51,630 bases of DNA, from positions 1-51,630 of the forward strand of contig NZ_JAQCNJ010000049.1 in assembly GCF_028275055.1 (NCBI RefSeq), written 5' to 3'. This document shows positions 1-9,108 of the stretch, in pieces (the first letter of the stretch is position 1; each line of letters starts with the position of its first letter). Under the pieces are notes generated by a model that worked only from the letters and a program-made list of their open reading frames with translations, was not told where the DNA came from and searched no databases. The stretch comes from Haloplanus sp. (lineage in GTDB: Archaea > Halobacteriota > Halobacteria > Halobacteriales > Haloferacaceae). The position numbers and the translations under genes were made by a program.

Positions 1-233
1 GCCGGGTCGATGTCGCCGTCGACACCGTCGACCGCTTCCAGGGGTCGAGCGCCGAGGTGGTGGTGGTCTCCTTTGTTGCAACGAACGAGCTGGATGGGCC
101 GATCTTCGAGGACACGCGTCGTGTGAACGTCGCGCTTACCCGGGCGAAAAAGGCGCTCGTCCTCGTCGGCGACACCGAGGCACTGGAGTCGGAGCCGTTC
201 TACGCCCGGATGCTGGACTGGGCACGGCGGTGA
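1..233 (+). CDS. SF1 (Dna2/UPF1-like) DNA/RNA helicase, C-terminal fragment
   Basis: Only the last 76 residues are in the window; the reading frame enters at base 3 and stops at 231-233. It carries two late helicase motifs of superfamily 1: TVDRFQGSSAEVVVVSF (motif V region) and RVNVALTRAKKALVLVGD (motif VI, with the arginine finger). This arrangement is typical of Dna2/UPF1-type ATP-dependent helicases that unwind nucleic acid. The domain organisation upstream, such as a nuclease or Cys cluster, cannot be seen, so the exact subfamily is open. The fragment ends 37 bp before the stop of the converging next gene. Confidence 0.8.
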   Translation, partial: RVDVAVDTVDRFQGSSAEVVVVSFVATNELDGPIFEDTRRVNVALTRAKKALVLVGDTEALESEPFYARMLDWARR

Positions 234-270
234 CGCGGCGGCGTCTCGCTCCGACAGCTCCAGGGTCGCC

Positions 271-825
271 TCACTGCTCCGTGGTCGGTCGTTCGTCGGG
301 CTCTGTCCCGGACTGCTCGCCTCCCTTTTTGAGCGCAGTACGGACGGGGTGGTCCGGGGGCAGGTCTTCCAACACCCGGGCCGGCCGACCGTCTTGGTCG
401 AGCAACGACTCCACGTCAGAGAGCGCGTCCGCGGCGGTGTAGGCCGTCGTGTCGGTGGTGTGTGGGGCGACGGTGACGAGGTCGCCGTCGACCCGGACGG
501 CCAGACACACGACGGGAAGCACGAGAAACGCGTCCGGATCATCACCGGCCATCGTCGTTCGGGTCCGATGCTCGAACGCCGGTTCGAGCGAGACACCGTC
601 GTTGTCGGCCCACGCTCGGAATCGCTCGTAGTCGTCGATCACCGCCGCGCTCCCCTCTGTGTCTCCCAGACGGATCCTATCGGGCCAGATATCGATGGAG
701 TACCCGTCGACCAGTCCCGCGTCGGCGTACTCGTGGACCGCTTCGAGAAGGTCGTCGACCTGATCCAGAGCCGCCGAGGCCCGCACGTAGCAGTCGATTG
801 CCACATGCGGTTTGTGCCGCGTCAT
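271..825 (-). CDS. Haloarchaeal HTH-family conserved protein
   Basis: About 184 residues. The N-terminal part (HVAIDCYVRASAA) and the middle (YERFRAWADNDGVSLEPAFEHR, then VLPVVCLAVRVDGDLVTVAPHT) resemble a haloarchaea-specific family usually labelled HTH domain-containing protein. No catalytic motif is visible and the role is unknown; a regulatory one is only inferred from the family label. The C-terminal 30 residues are hydrophilic and probably disordered. An in-frame ATG at 852 would add nine residues (MTNRAVGAG); I prefer 825 because the conserved part starts there. An AT-rich stretch at 850-880 could serve as its promoter. Confidence 0.65.
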   Translation of the reverse strand: MTRHKPHVAIDCYVRASAALDQVDDLLEAVHEYADAGLVDGYSIDIWPDRIRLGDTEGSAAVIDDYERFRAWADNDGVSLEPAFEHRTRTTMAGDDPDAFLVLPVVCLAVRVDGDLVTVAPHTTDTTAYTAADALSDVESLLDQDGRPARVLEDLPPDHPVRTALKKGGEQSGTEPDERPTTEQ

Positions 826-963
826 ACCAGCACCGACGGCGCGGTTCGTCATATGATTTTTTCACACTTACATACCACATGACAAAACGAGACAACGGCG
901 AAACCGCCGGCGGCCGTCCCGGTGGCCGACAGGTTGAGGCGGGCGCGTGCCGGACATGGTGGT

Positions 964-2199
964 ATGCGACTTCCCCTCGGGGCCGGAACGGTCGAGGGAT
1001 CGCTTCCGGACTGCGAGGTGCGGACGGTCGAGCGACCCGGCGGGACGGCCGTCGACCCCGCGACGGCGGCCCGGACCGCTCTCGACGACCCACACGGACC
1101 GGCACTCTCCACACTCGTCGACCCTGGCGACGACGTGACCGTCGTCGTGACGGACGTGACCCGGGCGACGCCCGATGGCACGCTGGTCGATGCCGTGATG
1201 GAACGTCTGCCGGTCGACCGCGACAGCCTGTCGATTCTGGTCGGTCTCGGCCTCCACCGCCCGATGACCGACGCCGAACTCCGCGAGAACCTGGGCGCGT
1301 ACGCCGACCTCGCGGTGAACCACGACCCCGAGGCGGCCATCGAGGTGGGAACCGTCCGGGGTGTCGGCGACGACACCGTACCGGTCCGGGTCCACCCCCT
1401 CGTCGCCGACGCGGACCGCGTGTTGTCGACCGGGATGGTCGAACCCCACCAGTACGCCGGCTTCTCCGGCGGGGCAAAGACCGTCGCCATCGGTGCCGGC
1501 GACGACTCGTTGATCGGCTACACCCACGGTCCGGACGTGTTGGCCGACCCGGGCGTCAGACTCGGTCGGATCGACGACAACCCCTTTCGCGAGACGGTCG
1601 ACCGTGCGGGCGACGCCGTTGGTCTCGACTTCTGTTTGAACGTGACGAAGGGGCCGTCGGGCATTCTCGACGCGAGCGCCGGCCGACCCCGCGAGGTGGT
1701 CGCCGATCTCGCGGCAACGGCGCGGGCGGCGTTGTCCGTGTCGATGGACGAAACCGACACCTACGACGCCGTGATCGGCGGCGTCGGCGCGCCGAAGGAC
1801 GCGAACCTCTACCAGACGACCCGTGCCGCGACCTACCTGCTTCTGGGCGATCATAACCCCGTCCGTTCGGGGGGGCGGGTCGTTCTCCCCGCGCGCCTAC
1901 AGGAAGGGGCCGGCGACGGCACCGGCGAGCGCCGGTTCTACGACCGCCTGCGGTCGGCGATGACTCCCGAAACGCTGTACGAGTCGATGCGGTCGGGCTA
2001 CGACCCCGGCGCACAGCGAGCGTTTGTCGTTGCTCGTGCCCTCCGCGACGCCGAGGTGTACGTCACGAACGCGGAACGTCCGGATGTCGTCGAGGCGTGT
2101 CTGATGCACGCCGCCGACCGCGTCGAGGACGCCGTCGACCCCGGGAGCCGCGTGTTGGTCGTCTCGGACGCGTTGAACACGTTACTCGTCGAGGGATGA
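964..2199 (+). CDS. larA: LarA-family protein (nickel-pincer lactate racemase homologue)
   Basis: A 411-residue protein of the usual LarA length. Lactate racemase interconverts D- and L-lactate with a nickel-pincer nucleotide; homologues act on other 2-hydroxy acids. Visible family signatures are VTDVTRATP near residue 62, His98 (GLGLHRP), His162 and Lys172 (EPHQYAGFSGGAK), and His188. By position these match the general acid/base histidines, the cofactor lysine and the Ni ligand of LarA. No larB, larC or larE (cofactor synthesis) lies nearby. The ATG at 964 is preferred over 922 because similarity begins there. The last 18 bp overlap the converging helicase gene. Substrate unknown; family call firm. 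Confidence 0.85.
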   Translation: MRLPLGAGTVEGSLPDCEVRTVERPGGTAVDPATAARTALDDPHGPALSTLVDPGDDVTVVVTDVTRATPDGTLVDAVMERLPVDRDSLSILVGLGLHRPMTDAELRENLGAYADLAVNHDPEAAIEVGTVRGVGDDTVPVRVHPLVADADRVLSTGMVEPHQYAGFSGGAKTVAIGAGDDSLIGYTHGPDVLADPGVRLGRIDDNPFRETVDRAGDAVGLDFCLNVTKGPSGILDASAGRPREVVADLAATARAALSVSMDETDTYDAVIGGVGAPKDANLYQTTRAATYLLLGDHNPVRSGGRVVLPARLQEGAGDGTGERRFYDRLRSAMTPETLYESMRSGYDPGAQRAFVVARALRDAEVYVTNAERPDVVEACLMHAADRVEDAVDPGSRVLVVSDALNTLLVEG

Positions 2200-4950
2200 C
2201 GCTCCGGGATCACCGCTCCCGGCTTCATCCAAGTTTTCGCCTTCGATTTCGGCCAGTACCCGCTCGTGGAACGTCCGGAGGGCGGCGCTCTCGTCGTCCG
2301 CGATGACGGTGTCCGTCGCGGCGAGCGTCGCCAGTCCGAACGCCCGCGGGGTCGGGGTCTCGACGGTCGACCCGACTACCTCTATCGACCCCGACCGGAT
2401 GCCGTCGAGCACCTCGACGATCCCTGCAGCGTGGAGTTTGTCCTCGAGGAGTTCGCGGTCTGTCTCCTCGATCACGGCGAAGTCGTCGAGATCATCGGCC
2501 AATGAAAGAAGCGTCTCGCTTTCGACCTGCTGGCGGGCCGCGGATTTCTCCGTTCCCTTGTACCGCTTCAGGATCATCAGGGCGCGTGTGGCGTCGATGC
2601 GGAAGTAACGCTTCCGGAGGTCGGTTCCTCGGAGCGCCGCCCGAAGATCGGCCCGGGCGTCGTCGGGGTCGAGGCCTCGGAGCAGTCCGAGCACGTCGAT
2701 CCGGCGGTTGAGCGGCATCGAGAGGACGAACCCGTTGTCCGCGACGGCGACGGTGACACTCGCCGTCGCCTCGTTTGCGCATCTCGCGGCCACGAGCCGA
2801 GAAAGGCCGTCGTTGAACCGACGGCCGTAAACGGTGTGGACGTAGTAGCGCCGGCGGTACTCCCCGCGGTCGCGAACCTCCTCGACCGCGATCCGGTCCG
2901 GCGTCGACACGCTCTCGGCTCCGGCAAAGGCGACCTGCTGGTCGTAGAGGCGGGTCAGCGCCCGCACCGCCCGCTCGGAGAGCGGCGATCCGCGGAGCCA
3001 ATCCCGGACTGCGGGTGGGCCACCGACATCGAGGCGGTTGAGCAGGTCGCGTTGGAAGGCGAGTACCTTGCGGGCGAGGTCGTAGGAGAGCGGCAGGCGC
3101 TCGGAGTACCACGAAGGCACGGTCGGGCGGGCGCTCGTCCGGTCGACGTACACCTTCGATCCCCGGCGATAGCGGAACTCGAAGCGGTCGCCGCCGATAA
3201 CGAACACGTCGCCCGTCTCCAGTGTGTCGAGGTAGTCCTCATCGAGTTCCCCGACCCACGCGTCCTCGCCCCGGACGAACACGTCACAGGCAAACGAGTC
3301 GGGGATAGTGCCGACGTTGGTCAGATAGATCATCCGTGCGAGGCGGCCGCGCTTGCCGATCAGCCGCGTGCCGACGTCGAACTCGGGGTGGTGGTGGTCG
3401 CCCTCGGGCGGGTCGTTGCGGTCCCGCCAGATCTTCGGGTAGACGTTCCGTTCCTCCAACCCCTCGTAGTCGGCGGTGAGGTAGCGACACAGCGTCTCGA
3501 ACCGCTCGTCGTCGAAGTCGCGGTAGGGGTAGGCCCGACGGAGAATCGCCCGCACCTCACGTTCGGGACGGATCCGGGCGATGGCCATGCCGTAGACGTG
3601 CTGTGCGGCCACGTCGTAGGCGTTCTCGGGCACGAACACGCGGTCGACGAACCCGGCCTCGGCCGCGCGGGCCATCACCGCCGTTTCCACGAGGTCGTCG
3701 CGGTCCAGCGCGATCACCCGGCCTTCGACGACCTGTCCCACCTGGTGGCCCGCCCGCCCGACCCGCTGGAGGAGCGCCGCCACCGATTTCGGCGAGCCGA
3801 CCTGAACAACCAGATCGACGTGTGGCATGTCGACGCCGAGTTCGAGACTCGTCGAGGTTGTGACCACGTCGAGAGCGCCGCTTTTGAGTCCGTTCTCCAC
3901 CGCCTGCCGACGGTCGGCCGAGAGGCTGCCGTGGTGGCACGCCGAGTCCGTGTCGTCGTAGCCGAACCGGTTTCTGAGTGCCTGTAACACCCGCTCGGCA
4001 CCGGATCGCGTGTTCGTGAACACGAGCGTGTTGGTGTGGGTCGCAACGAGGTCGTCGAGACGGTCGTAGAAGCGATCCCGGATCGCCTCGCTGGGCGTCC
4101 CCACGAGGTCATCGACCGGACACTCCACCCGGAGGTCGAACTCGCGTGCGAAGCGAGCATCGACGATTTCGCAGTCGCGTGGCTCGCCGTTCTCGTAGCC
4201 GACGAGAAACTCCGCCATCGTCGACAACGGTTCCACCGTCGCCGAGCAGCCGATCCGGGTCGGGGAGCCGTCGGCGAGTTTCTCCAACCGTTCCAAGGAG
4301 ACCGAGAGGTGGGTCCCGCGCTTGTTCGCCGCCAGCGCGTGAATCTCGTCGACGACGACGTACTCGACGGACCGGAGTTTCTCGCGGAATTTCGGCGAGT
4401 TGAGCAGGATGGCGAGCGTCTCCGGCGTCGTGTTGAGCACGTGGGGCGTCTCCTCAAGCATCCGCCGGCGGGTCGCGTCGTCGGTGTCGCCGTGACGGGT
4501 GGCGTGGCGCACCGCCGTCGACTCGCCGCGGTCGGCCAACCGGTCACGGATGCCATCGAGTGGGTCCGAGAGATTCCGTTCCACGTCGTTCGCGAGCGCT
4601 TTCAACGGCGACACGTAGAGACAGTACACCGCGTTGTCGAGTCCCTCCCCGCGCTCCCGCCCGAACAGTTCGTTGATGATGGCGGTGAAGGAGGCAAGCG
4701 TCTTCCCGCTGCCCGTCGGCGCACAGATGAGAGCGTTTCGCTTCTCGTGGACCAGCGGGATGGCCTCACGCTGTGGCGGGGTAAAGAAGCCGCCGTTCTC
4801 GGGGACGAACGATCCGAACCGGTCGACCCACCACTCCCGGACCGCCGGATCGAGAAGGGAGAGCACGTCGGCGTCGACCGCTGCCCCGGCGTCGACGCCG
4901 CTCGGTAGCTCCAGTCCCGCCAACGGGTCGGATCCCTGCGACCGGTCCAT
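2182..4950 (-). CDS. lhr: Lhr-family ATP-dependent helicase
   Basis: A 922-residue superfamily 2 helicase of Lhr-Core size. Walker A is APTGSGKT at residues 78-85, DEIH box at 201-204, SAT motif at 236-238, and motif VI QRVGRAGHQ near residue 400. The domain after the two RecA lobes (winged helix plus Lhr-specific C-terminal region) is consistent with Lhr, which unwinds branched DNA and RNA:DNA hybrids in archaeal repair. The gene is monocistronic, with a TTTATTC box (about 4969-4977) roughly 27 nt upstream of the ATG, suggesting a leaderless transcript. It converges with the LarA-like gene with an 18 bp overlap. Confidence 0.92.
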   Translation of the reverse strand: MDRSQGSDPLAGLELPSGVDAGAAVDADVLSLLDPAVREWWVDRFGSFVPENGGFFTPPQREAIPLVHEKRNALICAPTGSGKTLASFTAIINELFGRERGEGLDNAVYCLYVSPLKALANDVERNLSDPLDGIRDRLADRGESTAVRHATRHGDTDDATRRRMLEETPHVLNTTPETLAILLNSPKFREKLRSVEYVVVDEIHALAANKRGTHLSVSLERLEKLADGSPTRIGCSATVEPLSTMAEFLVGYENGEPRDCEIVDARFAREFDLRVECPVDDLVGTPSEAIRDRFYDRLDDLVATHTNTLVFTNTRSGAERVLQALRNRFGYDDTDSACHHGSLSADRRQAVENGLKSGALDVVTTSTSLELGVDMPHVDLVVQVGSPKSVAALLQRVGRAGHQVGQVVEGRVIALDRDDLVETAVMARAAEAGFVDRVFVPENAYDVAAQHVYGMAIARIRPEREVRAILRRAYPYRDFDDERFETLCRYLTADYEGLEERNVYPKIWRDRNDPPEGDHHHPEFDVGTRLIGKRGRLARMIYLTNVGTIPDSFACDVFVRGEDAWVGELDEDYLDTLETGDVFVIGGDRFEFRYRRGSKVYVDRTSARPTVPSWYSERLPLSYDLARKVLAFQRDLLNRLDVGGPPAVRDWLRGSPLSERAVRALTRLYDQQVAFAGAESVSTPDRIAVEEVRDRGEYRRRYYVHTVYGRRFNDGLSRLVAARCANEATASVTVAVADNGFVLSMPLNRRIDVLGLLRGLDPDDARADLRAALRGTDLRKRYFRIDATRALMILKRYKGTEKSAARQQVESETLLSLADDLDDFAVIEETDRELLEDKLHAAGIVEVLDGIRSGSIEVVGSTVETPTPRAFGLATLAATDTVIADDESAALRTFHERVLAEIEGENLDEAGSGDPGASSLDE

Positions 4951-5036
4951 CGGTCCGTAGTTGGCGCGGAGAATAAAGTGGGTTGTGCCCGGACGGGTGT
5001 CACAACCGATAAGTCCACGGTCGGTGTACCCATTGT

Positions 5037-5342
5037 ATGGCAGACACGAAATTCACGCTTCTGGAGTTTCACCTCCGTGACGGCGCGGTTCGGCTCGGTT
5101 CCCGGACCTCCGCCGACGGCGCGACCGGGGCGGCCACGGGGTCGGCACCCGGCGTGTCCGGTGGCGACGGCGACGCCGACGGCGACGACGCCGGGGGGCG
5201 ACTCGCCCGTACGGCCGGGAAACTCCTCCTTCTGGTCGGCGGCCTCGTCGTTCTCGCCGTTGCAGTCTCGAAGCTTCTCGGGGGCGGCGAGGAAATCGAC
5301 GAACTCGAGCAACTCGAAGAACTCCCCGACCCGGACGAGTAG
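5037..5342 (+). CDS. Small haloarchaeal single-pass membrane protein
   Basis: A 101-residue protein with a globular N-terminus (KFTLLEFHLRDGAVRLGSRT), a Gly/Asp/Ala-rich linker at about 30-55, one hydrophobic segment (LLLLVGGLVVLAVAVSKLL) near residues 64-84 and an acidic tail (EEIDELEQLEELPDPDE). I do not recognise the family beyond its haloarchaeal composition. A GATAAGT box at about 5008 fits a leaderless promoter. It lies 56 bp upstream of mevalonate kinase on the same strand but probably has its own transcript, because mvk has its own AT box. Confidence 0.75.
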   Translation: MADTKFTLLEFHLRDGAVRLGSRTSADGATGAATGSAPGVSGGDGDADGDDAGGRLARTAGKLLLLVGGLVVLAVAVSKLLGGGEEIDELEQLEELPDPDE

Positions 5343-5398
5343 CGTCCCCGGACTCCCATCCGGACCGCTTAACCGACGGCCGCCCGGTAGAGACGGAT

Positions 5399-6403
5399 AT
5401 GACGGTATCGAGTGCGCCGGGCAAGGTGTATCTCTTCGGTGAACACGCCGTTGTCTACGGCGAACCCGCCGTCCCCTGTGCCATCGAACGCCGGGCGACG
5501 GTCACCGTCGAGCGGCGCGACGACGACCACGTCCGTGTCCGAGCGTCGGATCTCAGTCTCAACGGCTTCACCGTCGAGTACGCCGGGTCGACCGACGACC
5601 GGCCGGATGTCGACGTGCCGGCACCGCTTGTCGAGGCGGCGATGGGCTACATCGACGCAGCGGTCGAACAGGCCCGTGACGCCGCGGACGCCCCCGGTGT
5701 CGGCTTCGACATCACCGTCGAGAGCGAGATTCCGCTGGGCGCGGGGCTCGGCTCGTCGGCGGCGGTGACCGTCGCCGGTATCGACGCCGCCACGCGGGCG
5801 CTTGGGGCTCCGCTCTCGGCCGAGGCGGTCGCGGACCGCGCCTACCGGGCGGAATCGATGGTACAGGACGGTCAGGCGTCGCGGGCCGACACCTTCTGTT
5901 CGGCCGTCGGCGGAGCCGTCCGAATCGAAGGCGACGACTGTCGAGCCATCGAGACGCCGAACCTCCCCTTTGTCGTTGGCTTCGACGGCGGGGCGGGAGA
6001 TACCGGTGAACTCGTCGCAGGGGTTCGCGCGCTCAAATCGGAGTACGGTTTCGCGGACGACACCGTAACCGCCATCGGCGATATCGTCCGGACGGGGGAG
6101 CGATTGCTCGACCCCGAGGTCGACACCGACGCCGACACCCTCGTCGAACTCGGTCGGCTCATGGACTTCAACCACGGTCTGCTCGAGGCACTCGGCGTCT
6201 CGTCGCGGTCGCTCGACAGCATGGTGTGGGCGGCTCGCGAGGCCGGCGCGCACGGCGCGAAGCTCACCGGTGCGGGCGGTGGGGGGTGTATCGTTGCGCT
6301 CGATCCCACCCCCGAGACGCTGACCGCACTCCGGTTCACGCCGGGCTGTGACGAGGCGTTTCGCGCCGAACTGGCGACCGACGGCGTCCGGAGGCTGGAA
6401 TGA
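5399..6403 (+). CDS. mvk: Mevalonate kinase
   Basis: A 334-residue GHMP kinase that phosphorylates mevalonate to mevalonate-5-phosphate in archaeal isoprenoid lipid synthesis. The N-terminus SAPGKVYLFGEHAVVYGEPA is diagnostic. The ATP-binding GHMP loop PLGAGLGSSAA is at residues 112-122, the catalytic aspartate region is GQASRADTF, and the C-terminal Gly motif KLTGAGGGGC is near residue 285. A CTTAACC box about 28 nt upstream of the ATG supports the start. It overlaps the isopentenyl phosphate kinase gene by 4 bp (ATGA), so the two steps of the archaeal mevalonate route are co-transcribed. Confidence 0.97.
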   Translation: MTVSSAPGKVYLFGEHAVVYGEPAVPCAIERRATVTVERRDDDHVRVRASDLSLNGFTVEYAGSTDDRPDVDVPAPLVEAAMGYIDAAVEQARDAADAPGVGFDITVESEIPLGAGLGSSAAVTVAGIDAATRALGAPLSAEAVADRAYRAESMVQDGQASRADTFCSAVGGAVRIEGDDCRAIETPNLPFVVGFDGGAGDTGELVAGVRALKSEYGFADDTVTAIGDIVRTGERLLDPEVDTDADTLVELGRLMDFNHGLLEALGVSSRSLDSMVWAAREAGAHGAKLTGAGGGGCIVALDPTPETLTALRFTPGCDEAFRAELATDGVRRLE

Positions 6404-7140
6404 CGACCGTTCTCAAACTCGGTGGGAGCCTCATCACCGAGAAAGAACGGGCGGAGACACTCGACGGTGCGGCTCTCGACGCGGCGGCCAACGCCGTCGC
6501 GGCCGCCGTCGGCGACGGCACCGACCTCGCACTCGTCCACGGTGCGGGGAGTTTCGGCCATCATTACGCCGAGAAACACGGCGTGACCGTTGAGGAGGGG
6601 ACCGCCGACGCCGGCGCGGCCCTCGAGATTCACGGCTCGATGACGACGCTCAACAGGTTCGTACTCTCGCGTCTCCACGACCGCGGCGTGGGCGCGCTCC
6701 CGGTCCACCCCCTTTCTGCCGGCGCGCGAGACGCCGGCGCGACCCTCGACCTGTCGCTCTCGTCCGCGCGGACGATGCTCGGTGAGGGCGTCGTCCCGGT
6801 CAGCCACGGGGACGTAATCGCCCACGAGGGCCAGGGGACGACGGTCGTCTCCGGGGACGAAATCGTGGTCGACTGGGCGACCGGCCTCAACGCCGACCGG
6901 GTGGGCCTTTGTTCGACCGTCGACGGCGTTTACGACGGGGCGGGCGACGTGATCGACCGCATCGACGACTTCGACTCCGTGGCGGACGCTCTCAACGGAA
7001 GCGACGCCACCGACGTGACCGGGGGGATGGCCGGCAAGGTGCGGACGCTTCTCGGCCTCGACGCCCCGGCCTTTGTCTTCGGATGCGACGATCTTTCTGC
7101 CTTTCTCGCCGGCGACCGGGTGGGAACGCGGATCGACTGA
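6400..7140 (+). CDS. ipk: Isopentenyl phosphate kinase
   Basis: A 246-residue amino-acid-kinase-fold enzyme converting isopentenyl phosphate to isopentenyl diphosphate, the last step of the modified archaeal mevalonate pathway. Motifs are KLGGSLITEKE at 6-16, HGAGSFGHHYA at 47-57 with the family's phosphate-contacting histidine, and the nucleotide-site motif CSTVDGVYDGAG. It starts inside the stop of mvk, implying translational coupling. The arrangement mvk-ipk is a conserved archaeal pair; a downstream prenyl synthase is absent, and the next gene is on the opposite strand. Confidence 0.96.
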   Translation: MTTVLKLGGSLITEKERAETLDGAALDAAANAVAAAVGDGTDLALVHGAGSFGHHYAEKHGVTVEEGTADAGAALEIHGSMTTLNRFVLSRLHDRGVGALPVHPLSAGARDAGATLDLSLSSARTMLGEGVVPVSHGDVIAHEGQGTTVVSGDEIVVDWATGLNADRVGLCSTVDGVYDGAGDVIDRIDDFDSVADALNGSDATDVTGGMAGKVRTLLGLDAPAFVFGCDDLSAFLAGDRVGTRID

Positions 7141-7204
7141 GCGTGCGCCGACGCCGTCGGCTTGCACTTCGCTCCGGGCACGCCGGCCGGCGGTGCCGAG
7201 GCAC

Positions 7205-7951
7205 TCAACACTCCACGCGCAGGCCGTCGCGAGCGAAGCGCACGTCGCCGTCGAAGCGGCCCTCGATGGCGTCCAGCATCCGGTCGTGTCGCCCTTGGGT
7301 GTGGGGGTAGAGGTGAGTGAGATAGACACGGCCGTACTCGTGGCCGGCGAGGGCTTCCCCGAGGGTCGTCGGGGTCGGGTGGTTCGAGACGTCGACACCG
7401 TCGGGAAAGGAGCAGTCGTGGACGACCACGGCGGCCCCATCGGCAAAGGCGGCCATCCCCTCGAACGCCTCGGTGTCGCTGCTGATCGCGAGGTCACCCT
7501 CGCCGTCCTCCCCGGCGAAGCGGTAGGCGAGGCCGTCCATCGAGTGACGCGTCCCGCGGGCGGTCACGTCGAAGCCCGCGACCGAAAAGTCGTGGGCACC
7601 CACCTCGCGGACCCGGAGGTTGACCCGGCCATCGAGGTAGGCGTAGGCGTCCAACAGGGCGTCGACGTGGGCTTTCGTTCCGGCCGGACCGACCACCTCC
7701 AACCTCGTCTCGCCGGCAAGCCACCGCGCTTTCAACAACGGCAGAAGGTCGGACACGTGATCCAAATGATGGTGGGTGAGAAGAACGGTCGAGACACCCT
7801 CGTAGCCCGCGTCGGTGGCCGCGAGTCGGTTGAGGACGCCCGACCCGACGTCGACGAGCAGTCGACGGTCGTCGCGTTCGAGCAACAGCCCGGTCTGGAC
7901 CCGGTCGGGGAGTGGCATCGCGCTGCCGGTGCCGAGAAAGGTAAGCCGCAT
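7205..7951 (-). CDS. Metallo-beta-lactamase fold hydrolase (RNase Z-like group)
   Basis: A 248-residue MBL-fold protein starting MRLTFLGTGSAMPLPDRVQTG, the canonical first strand of the RNase Z/ElaC-like group. The zinc motif HHHLDH lies near residues 60-65, further ligands are GTRHSMDG, ISSDTE and HDCSFPDG, and the C-terminal THLYPHTQGRHD supplies late histidines. The insertion (exosite arm) of true tRNA 3'-endonuclease is not evident, so it could be a general phosphodiesterase. It stands alone and converges on ipk with 64 bp between stops. Confidence 0.85.
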   Translation of the reverse strand: MRLTFLGTGSAMPLPDRVQTGLLLERDDRRLLVDVGSGVLNRLAATDAGYEGVSTVLLTHHHLDHVSDLLPLLKARWLAGETRLEVVGPAGTKAHVDALLDAYAYLDGRVNLRVREVGAHDFSVAGFDVTARGTRHSMDGLAYRFAGEDGEGDLAISSDTEAFEGMAAFADGAAVVVHDCSFPDGVDVSNHPTPTTLGEALAGHEYGRVYLTHLYPHTQGRHDRMLDAIEGRFDGDVRFARDGLRVEC

Positions 7952-8033
7952 GGCCGGGCGTTGGTGGGGGGCGGTAAAACGGGTTCCGCCTGGCGTCCCG
8001 GCTCCGTTGTCCGACGGCGCTGGGCTTTCTGAG

Positions 8034-9068
8034 TCACTCCTCCGCCCGGTCCAACCCGAGGGCGGCGTCGAGTCTGGCCGTGACGACCCGTTCGACGATG
8101 TCGATCAGAGCGTCGTCGTCGTCGCTGGCCGCGTAGCCGGCGAAGATGCCAAGCGGAATCTCGCCGCCGGCCATCTCGCGGTGGCCACCGGCGCTGCCAA
8201 CGTCCGCGAAGGCGTCATCGAGTGCGTCTCCGACGTGGATTCGCGAGTCAGTCGACCGGGCGCTGACGTGGATGGCGTCGTCGACGAGACCGAACACGAC
8301 CGCCGTCTCGACGCCCTCGAGCGTTGCGAGATAGTCCGCGGCCTGTGGAAGTGCGTCACGCTCGCTCGTGTAGCCGACGTGGGTGACGAGCGTCGACCCT
8401 CGGACCGAGCGGTTGCCGATGGCGTCGGCGACGGCGTTGACCGTCGCGCCGCTGACCGACGGGGTCGACAACCGATCCAACAGGTCGGCATCGATCCGGT
8501 CGTGGAGCGCGGTGACGGCCTCGTACTCGGCGGTCGTCGTTCCCCGCAGAAACCCCAGCGTCTCCCGTCGGATCGCGAAGGTGAGCGCCGTCGCGAGCGG
8601 CGTGTCCACCTCCACCTCGACCGTTGTTTCGAGTTCCGTGACGTACTCCGCGAGAATCGTCGCCGTCGCACCGATCTCCTCGCGGTGGTCGATGAAATCG
8701 GCCTCGATCCCCTCTGCGGGGTGGTGATCGATCACGATATCGACCGGCGTCCCCTCTGGCACCTCGTTGTTCGCCCCCGGGACCGAGTGATCGACAAAGG
8801 CAAGCAACGAGCCGGCTGGTCTGTCACGAACCGACTCGGAGTCGAACGGTTCGAGATCGATGCCGAGCAGATTGACGAACGCGCGGTTCTGCTGGTGTGA
8901 GATCTGGCCGCTGTAAAGGATCCGGGACTCGTCGGTGCCGGCGGCGGCGGCGATCCGACAGAGCGTGAACGCACTCGACAGGCAGTCGGGATCGGGATTG
9001 TTGTGGCAGACAACCGTGATGTCGTCACCGTCCGCAAGCAGATCGTACAGGGTGGTTGCGTCACTCAT
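8034..9068 (-). CDS. DHH-family phosphoesterase (NrnA/RecJ-like)
   Basis: A 344-residue DHH/DHHA1 phosphoesterase. Motif I HNNPDPDCLSS is at about 22-32, DHH itself is IDHHP at 113-117, and the C-terminal DHHA1 glycine motif appears as SAGGHREMAGGEIPLG near residue 300. Family members cleave oligonucleotides or linear/cyclic dinucleotides such as pAp, nanoRNA or c-di-AMP; substrate cannot be told from sequence. The ATG at 9068 is chosen because an upstream in-frame extension (to 9146) overlaps the next gene and lacks similarity. It lies 40 bp after the TRAM gene on the same strand and may be co-transcribed. Confidence 0.88.
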   Translation of the reverse strand: MSDATTLYDLLADGDDITVVCHNNPDPDCLSSAFTLCRIAAAAGTDESRILYSGQISHQQNRAFVNLLGIDLEPFDSESVRDRPAGSLLAFVDHSVPGANNEVPEGTPVDIVIDHHPAEGIEADFIDHREEIGATATILAEYVTELETTVEVEVDTPLATALTFAIRRETLGFLRGTTTAEYEAVTALHDRIDADLLDRLSTPSVSGATVNAVADAIGNRSVRGSTLVTHVGYTSERDALPQAADYLATLEGVETAVVFGLVDDAIHVSARSTDSRIHVGDALDDAFADVGSAGGHREMAGGEIPLGIFAGYAASDDDDALIDIVERVVTARLDAALGLDRAEE

Positions 9069-9108
9069 CGGCCGTTTTTTATACCCCACACTGAAGCCGC
9101 TGTCCCCG

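Noticed and set aside
677-1477. Long Arg-rich open frame antisense to the LarA-family gene
   Set aside because: Arg/Ser/Pro-rich text without a domain, opposite a well supported gene; a shadow of high G+C DNA.
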